64,000 nucleotides of DNA, from positions 1-64,000 of the forward strand of contig JAIVFJ010000304.1 in the NCBI GenBank assembly GCA_025765615.1, in the 5' to 3' direction. Of this stretch, positions 23,331 to 34,215 are shown piece by piece; positions within the stretch are counted from its first letter, which is position 1; the number at the start of each line of letters is the position of its first letter. The position numbers and the translations under genes are program-made. The notes below the pieces were generated by a model. That model was not told the DNA's origin, did no database searches, and saw only the letters and a program-made list of their open reading frames with translations. Origin of the DNA: Zopfochytrium polystomum. Its lineage: Eukaryota > Chytridiomycota > Chytridiomycetes > Chytridiales > Chytridiaceae.

Positions 23331-23759
23331 AGGGGGTTGTCAAACCCCTTCCCCGCACGGACTGGTTTAAAACGAAATGGATTCCGCTTTGCACTGTTTT
23401 TTTTTATTTCGTTTCCAACGAAATGAAAGTTGGTGGTCAAACCTGGCGATGGTGATGGCGATGGATATGGAGAAGGGGAGAGAGGATGAGAGGCAGACTG
23501 AGAGACAAACCACCTAGCACCCCATTATTGGAAAGATTTTCCATGTGCGGCAACCTTCCAAAAATGGGAAACTGCAAACATGATAAACAACGCTGGTTTG
23601 CAACGAAAGTCTTTCCAACGAAAGCTCCTCGCAAGGAGCTTTCCGCAAAAGAAATGTTTTGATGGGTCCAAAAAGGCAGTTTGCAACGGTGGCAGAAAAG
23701 TTGTGCAACGTTTTGTTTGTCTGTTCCCAACAAAAAAGAGGGGGGTTTGACAACCTCTA
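23331..23759. mobile_element. MITE-like element with terminal inverted repeats
   Basis: The left end reads TAGGGGGTTGTCAAACCCC, and the reverse complement of the right end reads TAGAGGTTGTCAAACCCC. TTAT flanks both ends (23327-23330 and 23760-23763), a possible target duplication. The 429-bp interior has no coding capacity. The direct repeat TCAAGTCGGAA occurs twice just left of it (23301-23322), with TCAAGTCGG again at 23797-23805. Confidence 0.65.
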
Positions 23760-23763
23760 TTAT

Positions 23764-24278
23764 TCGACTCGAAAACAAATCGAAAAAAGACTTGGATCAA
23801 GTCGGTTCCCCAAAGTTTTAGGGGTATTGCTGTAATTGTATTCAGCACTTCGATCCAAAAGGTTGCTGTTTGACTTCGGGAGGGGAACGAAAAAATGTTC
23901 GAAAGCCACAAACGAAAAGTAAGATGAAATATCCACTAACAAGAGCGGGAAACCTACAGTATTCAAGCGGTGTTGGAGCGTTTCGTGCGTGGCGATTGGA
24001 AACTGGAGAAGAAATGGATGATTGAAAAGGAAGATTGGACAGAAGCCGCAGAGGCTGGAGTGACAATCCTCCAACAATCTCGATACCCAATTTCAATTCT
24101 AACTTCCTAGTGCACACAGCGCCTCGCTCATCCAATCCTTCTGCCACAGTTACAGGGATTTCTCATTTTTGAGACGCAAAGGACCAACGCCTAAAACCCC
24201 AAAACACCCGACCCAACCCAATTGAAAACAGTAAAAGCAGTTTTGTGGATTCGCTGCTCTTCTGCTTCTTGTACTGCG
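23764..24278. other. Gap between MITE and second GT32 gene
   Basis: AT-rich, with no supported gene. It includes the 3' flank of the minus-strand GT32 gene. Confidence 0.4.
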
Positions 24279-25364
24279 TTAAGGCGAATGGAGCTTCCTC
24301 TCCATTTCTATCTGTTCCTTGAGTGCCTTAATTCCCCCATGCAGCCGTTTCCAGCCACCCTCCATGCGGCCAGTACCCACGTGGCCAACGCACACGTCGG
24401 GATGCTCAAACCCCAGCCCGGTCTCCTGCCCCGCCGAAAACGCCGTGACCCCCAGCACAAGCACGTCTGCCATTCGCAGGTACCCGTGCGTCAGGTTCCG
24501 CGCCCGGCCCAGATCCTCACCGACCGATTCGAGGTACTTGCGGACGGCGCGCGTCCACGGCACAGGCCCGGTCAGCGCGATGACGCCGTCGACGTCGCGC
24601 AGCTCCGCGTCCGTCGCGCGCTCCACTCGCTGCACAATCTGCTCCACGACACGCACAAGGATGGGATGCCCCGCCGCCCCCGCCATCGTAAACTGCGCGA
24701 TCTGGATCTCGTTCGACTCAGGGTAGGCCCACTCGAGCCCGACCACAAATCGGATGCCGCCGCTGGCGCCGCCGTCGAAGGAAGATGCAGGCTCTGGAGA
24801 AACCCAGTCGTCGATTTCCTTGAGGCAGACGGTGTCCATGTCGGTGTAAACTCCGCCTTCGCGCAGCAAAGCCAGGTACCGGTACAGATCCGTCTTCTGC
24901 ACCACCTGCGGCAGCCGCACGTACGCGTCGTACACTCGGCCCGGGAAGTGCTGCTTCACAAATGCGGCCGCCTCCGCGTCGTCACGAACAATGCGCTGGT
25001 ACTGCGGGTTGTGGAGCGTCCACGTCTCGTACCATTGGAGGTGTTGGGGGTGCTGCGTCGCGAGGAGAGTGAGGTTGCTGGTTTTCCAGGTCTGGTGGAT
25101 CTGCCGCGGGATCGAGGCGGTGCCGGCGATGGGCGGCAGCGACGACGGCGGCGGCGGCAGGATGGCGATGTCGAAAATGTGGGTGGAGTAGTGTTCTGTT
25201 AAGGTGGGGGTGGCTTTTCGCGGCATCACGCGGAGGGAAGAGAGAAAGGCGGGGAAGTGACTGCTGAGAATAGAGACGAACAGGGCGATGGCCTTTATCA
25301 GGAGTGCCAGCACGAGCAGCAGATGTAGCAGACGCAGCAGGAGGCGCGGGTGGCGTAGCAGCAT
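24279..25364 (-). CDS. GT32-family (OCH1-like) glycosyltransferase, second copy
   Basis: A close paralogue of the gene at 15.6 kb, on the opposite strand, 361 residues in one frame. The start chosen is the ATG at 25364, because it puts the signal anchor (LLLRLLHLLLVLALL) at the N-terminus as in the paralogue. The frame is open for another 130 codons upstream, but that part has no similarity. Conserved blocks: IPRQIHQTWKTSN, LPQVVQKTDLYRYLALLREGG, the DXD motif in YTDMDTVC, and ATDAELRDVDGVIALTGPVP. It lacks the charged C-terminal tail of copy one. The pair flank the Ty3 element. Confidence 0.92.
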   Translation of the reverse strand: MLLRHPRLLLRLLHLLLVLALLIKAIALFVSILSSHFPAFLSSLRVMPRKATPTLTEHYSTHIFDIAILPPPPSSLPPIAGTASIPRQIHQTWKTSNLTLLATQHPQHLQWYETWTLHNPQYQRIVRDDAEAAAFVKQHFPGRVYDAYVRLPQVVQKTDLYRYLALLREGGVYTDMDTVCLKEIDDWVSPEPASSFDGGASGGIRFVVGLEWAYPESNEIQIAQFTMAGAAGHPILVRVVEQIVQRVERATDAELRDVDGVIALTGPVPWTRAVRKYLESVGEDLGRARNLTHGYLRMADVLVLGVTAFSAGQETGLGFEHPDVCVGHVGTGRMEGGWKRLHGGIKALKEQIEMERKLHSP

Positions 25365-27681
25365 GATCACGAGGCGGCCTTTTCCCTCTCTGTGTTTGGG
25401 GGGTGGTTTCGCTCCCAGTTGGCTGTCTTCCCGCCTTTTTTGCGCAGCAGGCTTCCGCGAACAAGAGGAAGACCCATCAGGTGAAAACCAAAAATTCGTT
25501 CTCTTATCATTGCATAATTGAACCTGCAAGTCGGAATGCGACAGCAGAGGGGAGAGCCAGGGCGACCACCCAGGCCGGTTTGTCTCGCCTCTCCAACTCG
25601 CTCGCTTGGCGGTCGGTCCGGTTGCGGTCCTATTACTGGGGGGCAGCCGTGAGACGCAGCGCCTCGACGCGGGCATCCTGGGTTGTGACCTGCCCAGACG
25701 GGTCGGTTGAGGAGACTCGAAGTTGCGGACCATGGAGGAGCGGGGAAATGTAGGTCTCAACCACCTTTTCCTCTACGATCGCACGCGCTGCATACTCTAC
25801 ATCCTCGCACGCTCTCTCTGTTTTTGGGTTTCCCTCACCGTTGACTGTAGGGTTATGTCGGGATGAGCAGTATATCTGCAATCGTTCCCCTGCTTCCTTC
25901 CGTGGTTGGACTATGGTTCAAAGAGCGGGGAGGTAGGTAGAGGCAGCATCCCTCCGAAAGCAAAGAGTGTCTTCTTCGATCCCACCCAACTATTATGAGT
26001 AGGACAGTGAGAGTAAAGAGAGATACAGAGAATGAAGTGATGTTGGACCCTACTGGCGCCACGCAGTGCACACCACGCGGCCTGGGCCTCATGGGAGGGG
26101 ACTAGAATATACATATGCGGGACTTGGCGCTACAGTAAGGAGGCTAAGGCACCGCTGCAAACTTCCTAAAGGCACGCACCCCGGCTCAACGCTGGTTAAC
26201 GAGCAAAACACTGGCAGAGACTCAAACCCAGCACTTAGCGCGCGGACGCGCGCTAACCAGTGCGCTCTAATATTTGAATTTACAACGACCGGATTCAGGT
26301 CGTATGTCCTTTGTTGTCTGTTTTCCGCAAGAACATGGTCTCGCGGCGCTTATGGAAGCAAAGCAATCCAACAATCGCGAAACATCAATACCCGGTGCAG
26401 CTAATTGTATGAAAATGAGCTCAAAAGATGAGCAAACCTGTCTCCACAATACGGTCGGACTGAGACGGGCATTTCACCGACGCACTGCCGGTTTTGCTCT
26501 TGTGATCGCGAACCATACTTTTCCACCAAACAAAAACGCCCACCGCATGAGACCCTAAAAATTTTTAAGCGTTGCATTAGCTTCATTTACTCTTGTGAAC
26601 CATCTCCTGCTTAAACACTTGGCCGATGTTGAAATTGTACTCTTTGTGCGAGAGCACAACTGGAGAAACTGACGACCGAGCTTAGGCCAGCAAACAAAGA
26701 AGTGCTGATTGCAGGATCCACTCAGAAGACCATCGGCCCACTCTTATTTTGCCCATACTGTGTGTTGAGCTTCACATATGCTTCCCGCCAGTCAGTCTTC
26801 AAGAACGCTTCAAATTGATTTCGGGAGACTTGGCCGCCGCAACAATGAGTCCTCTTATTTGTTGGAACAGCCCTGAAACTGAACCGCCATGCTCGTCCAA
26901 CTAAGTGGTGTGAGGCAAGGACGGTTCCAGACACTATGCTGCATTTTCGACTCTTGTCGAAATGCCTTGTGGGGGATAACACACGCCGCCAGAGTTGCTA
27001 GACCGGTTGCCGATGATGGCGCTGTTTCATTGTTGCAAAAATCTCGAAAAGTGACCTGGTGGTCACTGGTGGATTTCAGGCTTCGACGACGAGAAGACTG
27101 AAGCTGGAGCGTTGATAGTGGAGATTGATGATTTTTTTGTAGAATTGAGTAAAGTAAGCTTGTAGGGCCACCCCATCCATATTATCCGGCATCTTGCAGC
27201 GCCCTTGGCTCTTCCGGGCTCGAGCACTGGGCCAACACCAACAGAGCTGTCATTCCCTTTTCGACTGCAAATTCTAATTCTTCTTAATCGACCGCCCAGT
27301 TCCAGTTGCAACGCCAATCCAGCTGATGATGAAGTCAATAAAACCACACTTCGCCTCGTAGTCAAATTGACATTGCTTGCTGGGAGAACCAGCTTGAAGG
27401 AGATTGCCGTTGGGAGGTGAGGAATACTTTTATTGCATCGAGGAGGTTATGGAAGCAAGAATGAAAGTGGAAACACGACGGAAAAAAAAAGGAAGAAAAA
27501 AAAGATGACACATAACAATGAGATTCGTGACGATCGGAAAAATTCGGAAAGTTTGGTATATTGAACGGGCACACAATGACACACAAGACAGAGCAAAGAA
27601 CAAGCATTGAGGGGCGGGAGGGACAATCCCTCCGGAAGCCTCTCTTGGCTCATTTTTGCACCTCACCCCTCCTTCCCCATT
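25365..27681. other. Long intergenic stretch, no gene recognised
   Basis: Frames on both strands are short and unlike known families. It contains a 10-bp perfect inverted repeat within a tRNA-like segment (26225-26275), otherwise unremarkable mixed-composition DNA. It may contain eroded repeats. Confidence 0.45.
26225..26275 (-). other. tRNA-derived remnant with perfect palindrome
   Basis: On the minus strand GCGCACTGGTTAGCGC forms a D-arm-like stem and loop, and GGGTTTGAGTCTC resembles a B box and TpsiC arm. Between them lies TTAGCGCGCG-TC-CGCGCGCTAA, a 10-bp perfect inverted repeat (26235-26244 with 26247-26256) in place of an anticodon arm. It is therefore not a functional tRNA. Confidence 0.35.
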
Positions 27682-28893
27682 TCACTCCACAATCCCCAAC
27701 GCCCTCAAATTTTCCCTCATCCCGTCCCCCAGCTTCGTATCACTCACAAAATGCAGCACCCAGTCCCCGCACTCGTGACGCAGCGAGTACGGGTCGTCGC
27801 GGTAGCTGCAATCGTAATCGAACGCCTGCGGGTACGAGTTGAGGACGCGCAGCGGAACGGCCGCCACGCGACGGCGTGCGTCCAGCACGTTAGCGTCAAT
27901 GAGCGAGGCGAGGGACGCCTGCTCCATCATGCCCTTGCGGAAGTGGAACGCCGGAAGGGGCTCTGTCGCCTGCCAGTAGTCTGCGAGCTGCACGGGAAAC
28001 GGGGTGGGCTCTGACTCCTGGAGGGACGAAGAGGAGGAAGGAAGTCGTGCGGCAGCGTCGATGGGTGTGATGGAGTGGGCTTTGTGCTGCTGCGGTTGGT
28101 GTGAATGCAGCTGCTGATACGGGGCGGGTGTGGGCGGGGTTGGTGGGTTGGGCTGGCGCGCGCCGCGGATGAGGACGGAGCCGGCGTTTATGCCGCTGCA
28201 GTCCATGCTGATGATAATGTCAGGCCCGACGCGGGGCCCGTGGTCGACGGCCGGGAACGGCAGGACCGTCGGCGGCGCAGGGCCCGGGACTCGACGGCGG
28301 TCTTTTGGGTGGAGCCAGCCGTTGAGCCACCCCATCCCCCAACTCCCACGAGGGCTTTCTGGCTCCGGTTCTCTCCCGAGGTGCAACCGCGTGACGGCAG
28401 CGACGACGTCCTCGACGCGGACGTCTGGGTTTGTAATGAACGCGTCGGCGTCCAGGAGCCACAGCCAGTCGTAGTTGCCGACGTGGCGGCGGAGGGCAGA
28501 GACCTTTGCCCAGACGGGGTGCGGAGGCTCGGGGTCGCCGACGGCGAGGGCCGGCGGGATGTCGGTGTCGAGGTTGTCGATGACGATGACGTCGTAGCCG
28601 TGACGGTCGGCGTAGGCGCGTTTGTTTGCGATGGAGGCGTTGAAGTACCACTGATCTCCGACCGTGACGGTGAGGATGGCAACTTTGGCAGGCTCGGCGT
28701 GCGCATCCAGCCATGTCGCGGGTTGCTCGTCATTCGAGGTGCGGTACGTGGGGGTATCATGATTGGTCCTGACGTCTCGGGTTTCTGCCGCGAATAGGAA
28801 CAGCAGCAGGCTGATGCCGGTCAGGGTGGCAGCCAAGACTATTGCGAGAGGCATCCAGCGATGGCTGTCGTTTGAAAGGACGGGCATCATCAT
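27682..28893 (-). CDS. GT34-family glycosyltransferase, open copy (array copy 1)
   Basis: A 403-residue type II membrane protein of the GMA12/MNN10 (GT34) family, whose members transfer galactose or mannose in the Golgi. A signal anchor (about residues 14-35) precedes the catalytic domain, which opens VAILTVTVGDQWYFNASIAN. The DXD motif is LLDADAF (Asp148, Asp150). GINAGSVLIR, LADYWQATEPLPAFHFRKG and VLHFVSDTKLGDGMRENL follow. A Pro/His/Gln-rich loop interrupts the domain at about residues 255-290. It is the only array copy with a single unbroken frame, so it is probably the working gene. The start at 28893 is the first of three consecutive ATG codons. Confidence 0.92.
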   Translation of the reverse strand: MMMPVLSNDSHRWMPLAIVLAATLTGISLLLFLFAAETRDVRTNHDTPTYRTSNDEQPATWLDAHAEPAKVAILTVTVGDQWYFNASIANKRAYADRHGYDVIVIDNLDTDIPPALAVGDPEPPHPVWAKVSALRRHVGNYDWLWLLDADAFITNPDVRVEDVVAAVTRLHLGREPEPESPRGSWGMGWLNGWLHPKDRRRVPGPAPPTVLPFPAVDHGPRVGPDIIISMDCSGINAGSVLIRGARQPNPPTPPTPAPYQQLHSHQPQQHKAHSITPIDAAARLPSSSSSLQESEPTPFPVQLADYWQATEPLPAFHFRKGMMEQASLASLIDANVLDARRRVAAVPLRVLNSYPQAFDYDCSYRDDPYSLRHECGDWVLHFVSDTKLGDGMRENLRALGIVE

Positions 28894-29097
28894 TCGGGGT
28901 CGGTGGGTGCTTTCTTTTGCAGGATATGTATGTTGGTAGAGTGTTGACTCTTGCAGCGAGAGAGCGAAGGGGTGTTTTCAGGGACCGGCAGCTGTTGCTA
29001 TGTCACCACCGAGATCAGCGTGAAAATTTCCACATTATTATTACCCTGTCTTGCCAAAGCCGGTCTGAAATTTGCTGGTCAGTTCGCGCCAGGTCTG

Positions 29098-29134
<37 letters not shown>

Positions 29135-29145
29135 CTCTCTCTCTC

Positions 29146-29176
<31 letters not shown>

Positions 29177-29201
29177 CTCTCTCTCTCCTCTCTCTCTCTT
29201 C

Positions 29202-29235
<34 letters not shown>

Positions 29236-30164
29236 TTGTCCCTGTCTCCCTCTCCTCTCTCCCCCTGCCTCTCTCTCTCTCAGTTGTTTTTTGACCAATT
29301 CTTCGACTGGGCGCTCCGAACATGTCAATTTTTGTCGAAAAAAATAACTCGCATTGTTGTTTGGCTGTTTGAAGAAAATTTGGAGCGCCCAGTGGCAAGT
29401 TCTCGTACTGACGAAAAAATGGAAAAAAAAAGCGCAGGATTCCCCGAAATAGAGAGTACCATAAAAGGATAAAAATTCCCTAATTTTTGTCTTCAGCTGT
29501 CAACATGCACGGCAAAGTGAAGAAAGACAAAAGGACGAAAAATGAGAAAAAGTCTGTCTGCTTGAGGATTTTTTCTCTCTTATGCAATTTTATCTGTTTT
29601 ATGGCCGATGCTCTTACGTGCGCGCATCGGCTTTGGGGGCTTTTTTCTGCTTTTGGTATTGTATTTTCTCGGGAATCAAAAACGTTCCACGAGAGCGGGA
29701 TGTCACGGGACACTGAAGCGAGGAGGAGGGGAAAAAGTGCGCCGCTCCCCCACTGCTGTGTTGCTGTTTTCGCTTGGTGTTAATATCCAACATCAGAACT
29801 GCAAACATAGTTGACCCTTTCCACTCCGTATTGTTTGTTGCAAGAAGGTGTGCGTGGATGCTTGTCGGCCCCATCCGCCGTCGATGCGGAAACGAAGCGC
29901 AGCAAGACAGGATCGTGTAATCCCATCGACCAGGGGCATAGCTGCCGAAAATAAGAATCACAAAGGGAGGAAGCGAGAAATATTTGGGCAACATCAGAGG
30001 ATTTCGCCTATGAGGATATATATGGTGTATAATGTTGAGGTGAAGTAACAAGGAGAGAAACTATTAGCAAAGAACTTGAATCGAGTGTCAGTAACAACCC
30101 AGAAAATTAAACCACTAGTGCCTAAGCAACCAATGCCCACCGCCTTTCCATCTTTTTCTTTAAA
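28894..30164. promoter_or_regulatory. Upstream region of GT34 copy 1
   Basis: It holds a CT-tract region (29096-29282), an inverted repeat (CTGGGCGCTCC at 29307-29317 with GGAGCGCCCAG at 29382-29392), and the block shared with the next units, including an AT-rich TATA-like segment near 30018-30035. No coding frame is credible. Confidence 0.5.
29096..29282. repeat. Long CT microsatellite
   Basis: Imperfect CT repeats of almost 190 bp upstream of GT34 copy 1. Equivalent tracts lie upstream of copy 2 (31530-31700) and copy 3 (34165-34300). Confidence 0.85.
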
Positions 30165-31370
30165 TCACTCCATCAGTCCCAGTTCCCTCAACGTCCCCTT
30201 CATCCCATCCCCCAGCTTCGTATCGCTCACGAAATGCAGCACCCCAGTCCCCCGCGCTCATGACGCAGCGAGTACGGGTCGTCGCGGTTGCTGCAATCGT
30301 AATTAAATGCCTGCGGGTACGAGTTGAGAACGCGCAACGGCACGGCCCGCGACGCGTCGGCGGGCGTCCAGCACGTTGGCGTCGATGAGCGAGGCGAGGG
30401 ACGCCTGCTCCATCATGCCCTTGCGGAAGTGGAACGCCGAGAGGGGCTCCGTCGCGTGCCAGTAGTCTGCGAGCTGCACGGGAAACGGGGTAGGCTCTGG
30501 CGCCTGGGTGGGCGATGGTGCGGCCGTCGATGGGGTGCGATTGCTTGGGCTTGCTGCTGCTGCAGCTGCTTCTGGGGATGCGAGGACGTGGCTGGGGGCT
30601 TGGTGGCCCGGGCTGGCGCGCTCCGCGGATGAGGACGGAGCCGGCATTGATACCGCTGCAGTCCATGCTGACGATAATATCAGGCCCGACGCGGGCCCGT
30701 GGTCGACGACCGGGAATGGCAGGAGCGTCGGCGTCGCGGGGCCAGGAACTCGACGGCGGTCTTTGGGGTGGAGCCAACTGCTTATCCACTCCGCCCACCA
30801 GCCTCGGTGCTCGTCCGGATCCGGTCCTCTCGCGAGGTGCAGCCGCGTGACGGCAGCGACGACGTCCTCGACGCGGACGTCTTGGTTTGTAATGAACGCG
30901 TCGGCGTCGAGGAGCCACAGCCAGTCGTAGTTGCGGACGTGGCGGCGGAGGGCAGAGACCTTTGCCCAAACGGGGTGTGGCGGTTCGGGGTCGCCGACGG
31001 CGAGGGCAGGCGGGATGTCTGTGTCGAGGTTGTTGATGACGATGACGTCGTAGCCATGGCGGTCGGCGAAGGCGCGCTTGTTTGCGATAGAGGCGTTGAA
31101 GAACCATTGGTTTTCCTACGGCGACCGTGAGGATGGCAACTTTGGCAGGCTCGGCGTGCGTGTCCAGCCATGTCGACGTCGTGGGATGCTCGCCAACGTC
31201 GACTTTCGAGCTGCGGTTCGTGGGGGGTATCATGGTTGCTACTGGCGTCTCGGGTTTCTTCTGCCGCGAATAGGAACAGCAGCAGGCTGATGCCGGTCAG
31301 GGTGGCAGCCAAGACTATTGCGAGTGGCATCCAGCGATAGCTGACGTTTGAAAGGAGGGGGCATCATCAT
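30165..31370 (-). pseudogene. GT34 array copy 2, frame broken
   Basis: All domain blocks of copy 1 are present and highly similar: the signal anchor, the WFFNASIAN equivalent, LLDADAFIT, SGINAGSVLIR, FHFRKGMMEQASLASLIDAN and VLHFVSDTKLGDGM. They lie in three frames. Breaks include an extra A near 31115, an extra C near 30345, and C-run differences near 30242 and 30255. Starts at a triple ATG (31370) and stops at 30165, matching copy 1. Either a recent pseudogene or a gene with consensus indels; gene conversion among copies and assembly error in the array are also possible. Confidence 0.75.
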
Positions 31371-31619
31371 TCGGGGGTCGGCGGGTGCTTTCTTTTGGAG
31401 GATATGCATGTGGTACAGTGCATACTCTAGAAGGGAGACCGAAGGGGTCTTTCTGCTGCTTTGCTTTGTCTCCACCGAAAACTGTATTTGAATGACGTTG
31501 CGCTTGATCCGAAATTTGCGCACTTTTTCACAATCCTCTCTCTCTCTCTCTCTACCGTCCTCTCTCTCCTCTCTCTCTCTCTCCTCCTCTTCTCTCTCCT
31601 CCTCTCTCTCTCTCTCCTC

Positions 31620-31653
<34 letters not shown>

Positions 31654-32569
31654 CTCTCCTCTCTCTTCTCTTTCTTCTCTCGCTCTTTCTCTCTCAGTTC
31701 CCACTTTGACATGTTTGGGCGGTCGCCCAGTCGAGAAAATTGACTGGGCGCTCCAAAAGAAATGCAGACACGAAGGGACAAAAAATCAGCCAGATGATGA
31801 GATAATCGTGGGAGGACCAGCAGCCTGGGAGAGATTAGAGAGAGAGAGGAGAAGATACAGAGAGCGAGAGAGAGAGATAGAAGGAGAGATAGAGAGAGAG
31901 AGATAGATGAGAGAGGACAGACATAGAACCGTGCGCATCTCTTGCGCTCCTCTTTTGGTTTGTTTTTGTCTTTGCAATTTGCGCCTGTCTTCGCACTGTT
32001 CTTGTCGGGGGCGGGCATGGGGCTTCTTTCTTTCGGTTTTTGGGTATTAATATTAGTTTGTACGCTTGTCTCGGAATCGAAAACGTTCCAGGACAGCGGC
32101 GTGTCACGGGACACTGCAGCGAGGAGACGCCGCCAAAGGGGGAATATAGTGCTCCGCTCACCGCTGTTTTGCTGCCTGTTTTCGCTTGGTATCCAACTCC
32201 GAACTGCAAAACATTTGGTGACCCTTTCCACTCCGTATTGTTTGTTGCAAGAAGGTGTGCGTGGATGCTGGTCGGCTCCATCCGTCGTCGATGCGGAGAG
32301 AAGACAGGTTCGTTAATCACATCGCCGGGGGCGGGGGCATAGCTGCCGAAAATAAGCAATACAAAGGGAGGAAGCGAGAAATATTTGGGCAAAATCAGAG
32401 GATTACGCCTATGAGGATATAATGTGGTGTATAACGTTGCAGTGAAGAAACAAGGAGAGAAAACCAAAAAACAAAAAACATAAATCGAGTGTCAATAACA
32501 ACTCAGAAAATTAAACGAGTAGTGCCTAGGCAAACCAATGCGCACCGCTTTTCCCCTTTTTTTTTTGAA
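31371..32569. promoter_or_regulatory. Upstream region of GT34 copy 2
   Basis: Repeats the layout of the first unit: CT tract (31530-31700), a tight hairpin (CGCCCAGTC at 31724-31732 with GACTGGGCG at 31742-31750), a GA tract (31835-31920), then the conserved flank block. No gene. Confidence 0.5.
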
Positions 32570-33767
32570 TTACTCCATCAGTCCCAGTTCCCTCAACGTC
32601 CCCTTCATCCCATCCCCCAGCTTCGTATCGCTCACGAAATGCAGCACCCAGTCCCCCGCGCTCATGACGCAGCGAGTACGGGTCGTCGCGGTTGCTGCAA
32701 TCGTAGTTAAATGCCTGCGGGTAGGAGTTGAGCACGCGCAGCGGCACGGCCGCGACGCGTCGACGGGCGTCGAGCACGTTGGCGTCGATGAGCGCCGCGA
32801 GGGACGCCTGCTCCATCATGCCTTTGCGGAAGTGGAACACCGGAAGGGGGCTCTGTCGCGTGCCAGTAGTCTGCTAGCTGCACGGGGAACGGAGTGGCTC
32901 TGGCGGTGGAGTTGGCGTGCCAGCGGCGTCGATGTGGTTGCGATTGTTTGGGCTTGCTGCTGCTGCTGCTTCTGGGGATGGGAGGACGTGGCTGGAGTTG
33001 GTGGGACTGGCTGGGCGCGCGCCGCGGATGAGGACGGAGCCGGCGTTGATACCGCTGGCAGTCCATGCTGACGATAATATCAGGCCCGACGCGGGGCCCG
33101 TGGTCGACGGCCGGGAACGGCAGGAGCGTAAGGCGGCGCCGGGCCAGAACCCGACGGCGGTCTTTGGGGTGGAGCCAACCGCTAATCCACTCCGTCCCCA
33201 ACTCCCACGGGGACTTTCTCTGGCTCTGGCTCTCTCGCTAGATGCGCCGTTGTGACGGTGGAGACGAAGGCCTCGACGCGGACGTTTTGGTTTGTAATGA
33301 ACGCGTCGGCGTCGAGGAGCCACAGCCAGTCGTAGTTTCGGACGTGGCGGCGCAGGGCAGAGACCTTTGCCCAGACGGGGTGCGGAGGCTCGGGGTCGCC
33401 TACGGCGAGGGTGGGGGGGATGTCGGTGTCGAGGTGTCGATGACGATGACGTCTCGTAGCCGGGGCGGTCGGCGTATGCGCGCTTGTTTGCGATGGAGGC
33501 GTTAAAGAACCATTGGTTGCCGACGGCGACGGTGAGGATGGCAATTTTGGCTGGCTCGGCGTACGTGTCCATCCATTTAGTGGAAGGTTCTTCGTCTGGG
33601 GGTTTGCCGCTTGTGCCCGGAGGCGTACGAGTGTCACGGGTTGTGAGTAGTCTCGGGTAACTCGGTCGCCATTATCAGGAACAAGAGGAGGCTGCCGCCA
33701 GTGAGAACAGCTGCCAACATGACTGCTGGTAGCATCCAGCGTTGACGGGCGCTTTTGAGGAGATCAT
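32570..33767 (-). pseudogene. GT34 array copy 3, frame broken
   Basis: The catalytic blocks match copies 1 and 2 (VAVGNQWFFNASIANKRAYA, DADAFITNQNVRVE, FHFRKGMMEQASLAALIDAN, and a C-terminus in another frame ending LRELGLME). The N-terminal anchor is more diverged (MLPAVMLAAVLTGGSLLLFL). At least four breaks are present, for example near 32848, 33060 and 33440. The start is uncertain. It is the most diverged of the three long copies. Confidence 0.7.
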
Positions 33768-34177
33768 CCTTCGCTTTAGCAATGCACGAGCAGCCAGGGT
33801 AAATAGAAGATATGCGGCTGGCAGTGGACGGGAAGATTCTCGGCAGGGATGGCAATGAAGAAAAAAGAGAAGGAACGCTATGCCAGCCACAGTTAGCCGT
33901 GCTTTCGCTTTTTTTTTGCGGTTTCCTTTATGAAAGGTTTATACTGCCTGAAAGGGGTTTTGCGCTGGCTAAAAAAAAAAAAAATTATTTTTTCTTCATC
34001 ATTTCTCTCTCGCTCTCTCTCTTCTTTCTCCTTTCCTTTTCCGGGCAGTGCCTATCCCATAACGCAATCACCCTGCAGCTGTAATGTGTTTGCATTCCCA
34101 CTGAGATCTTTTTTACTCTCTCTATTTTCGCCGCGAATGCGGATGTGGGATACCACTCGTCTCTCCTCCTCTCTCTC

Positions 34178-34215
<38 letters not shown>

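Noticed and set aside
25365..25760. Upstream extension of the second GT32 frame (493 residues in total)
   Set aside because: The extra 130 codons have no similarity to the paralogue, and the signal anchor belongs at the N-terminus; the ATG at 25364 is the better start.
29096..29282. Peptides of repeated Ser-Leu or Arg-Glu predicted from CT/GA tracts
   Set aside because: All six frames of a dinucleotide repeat stay open; these are not genes. The same applies to the tracts at 31530, 34165 and 40285.
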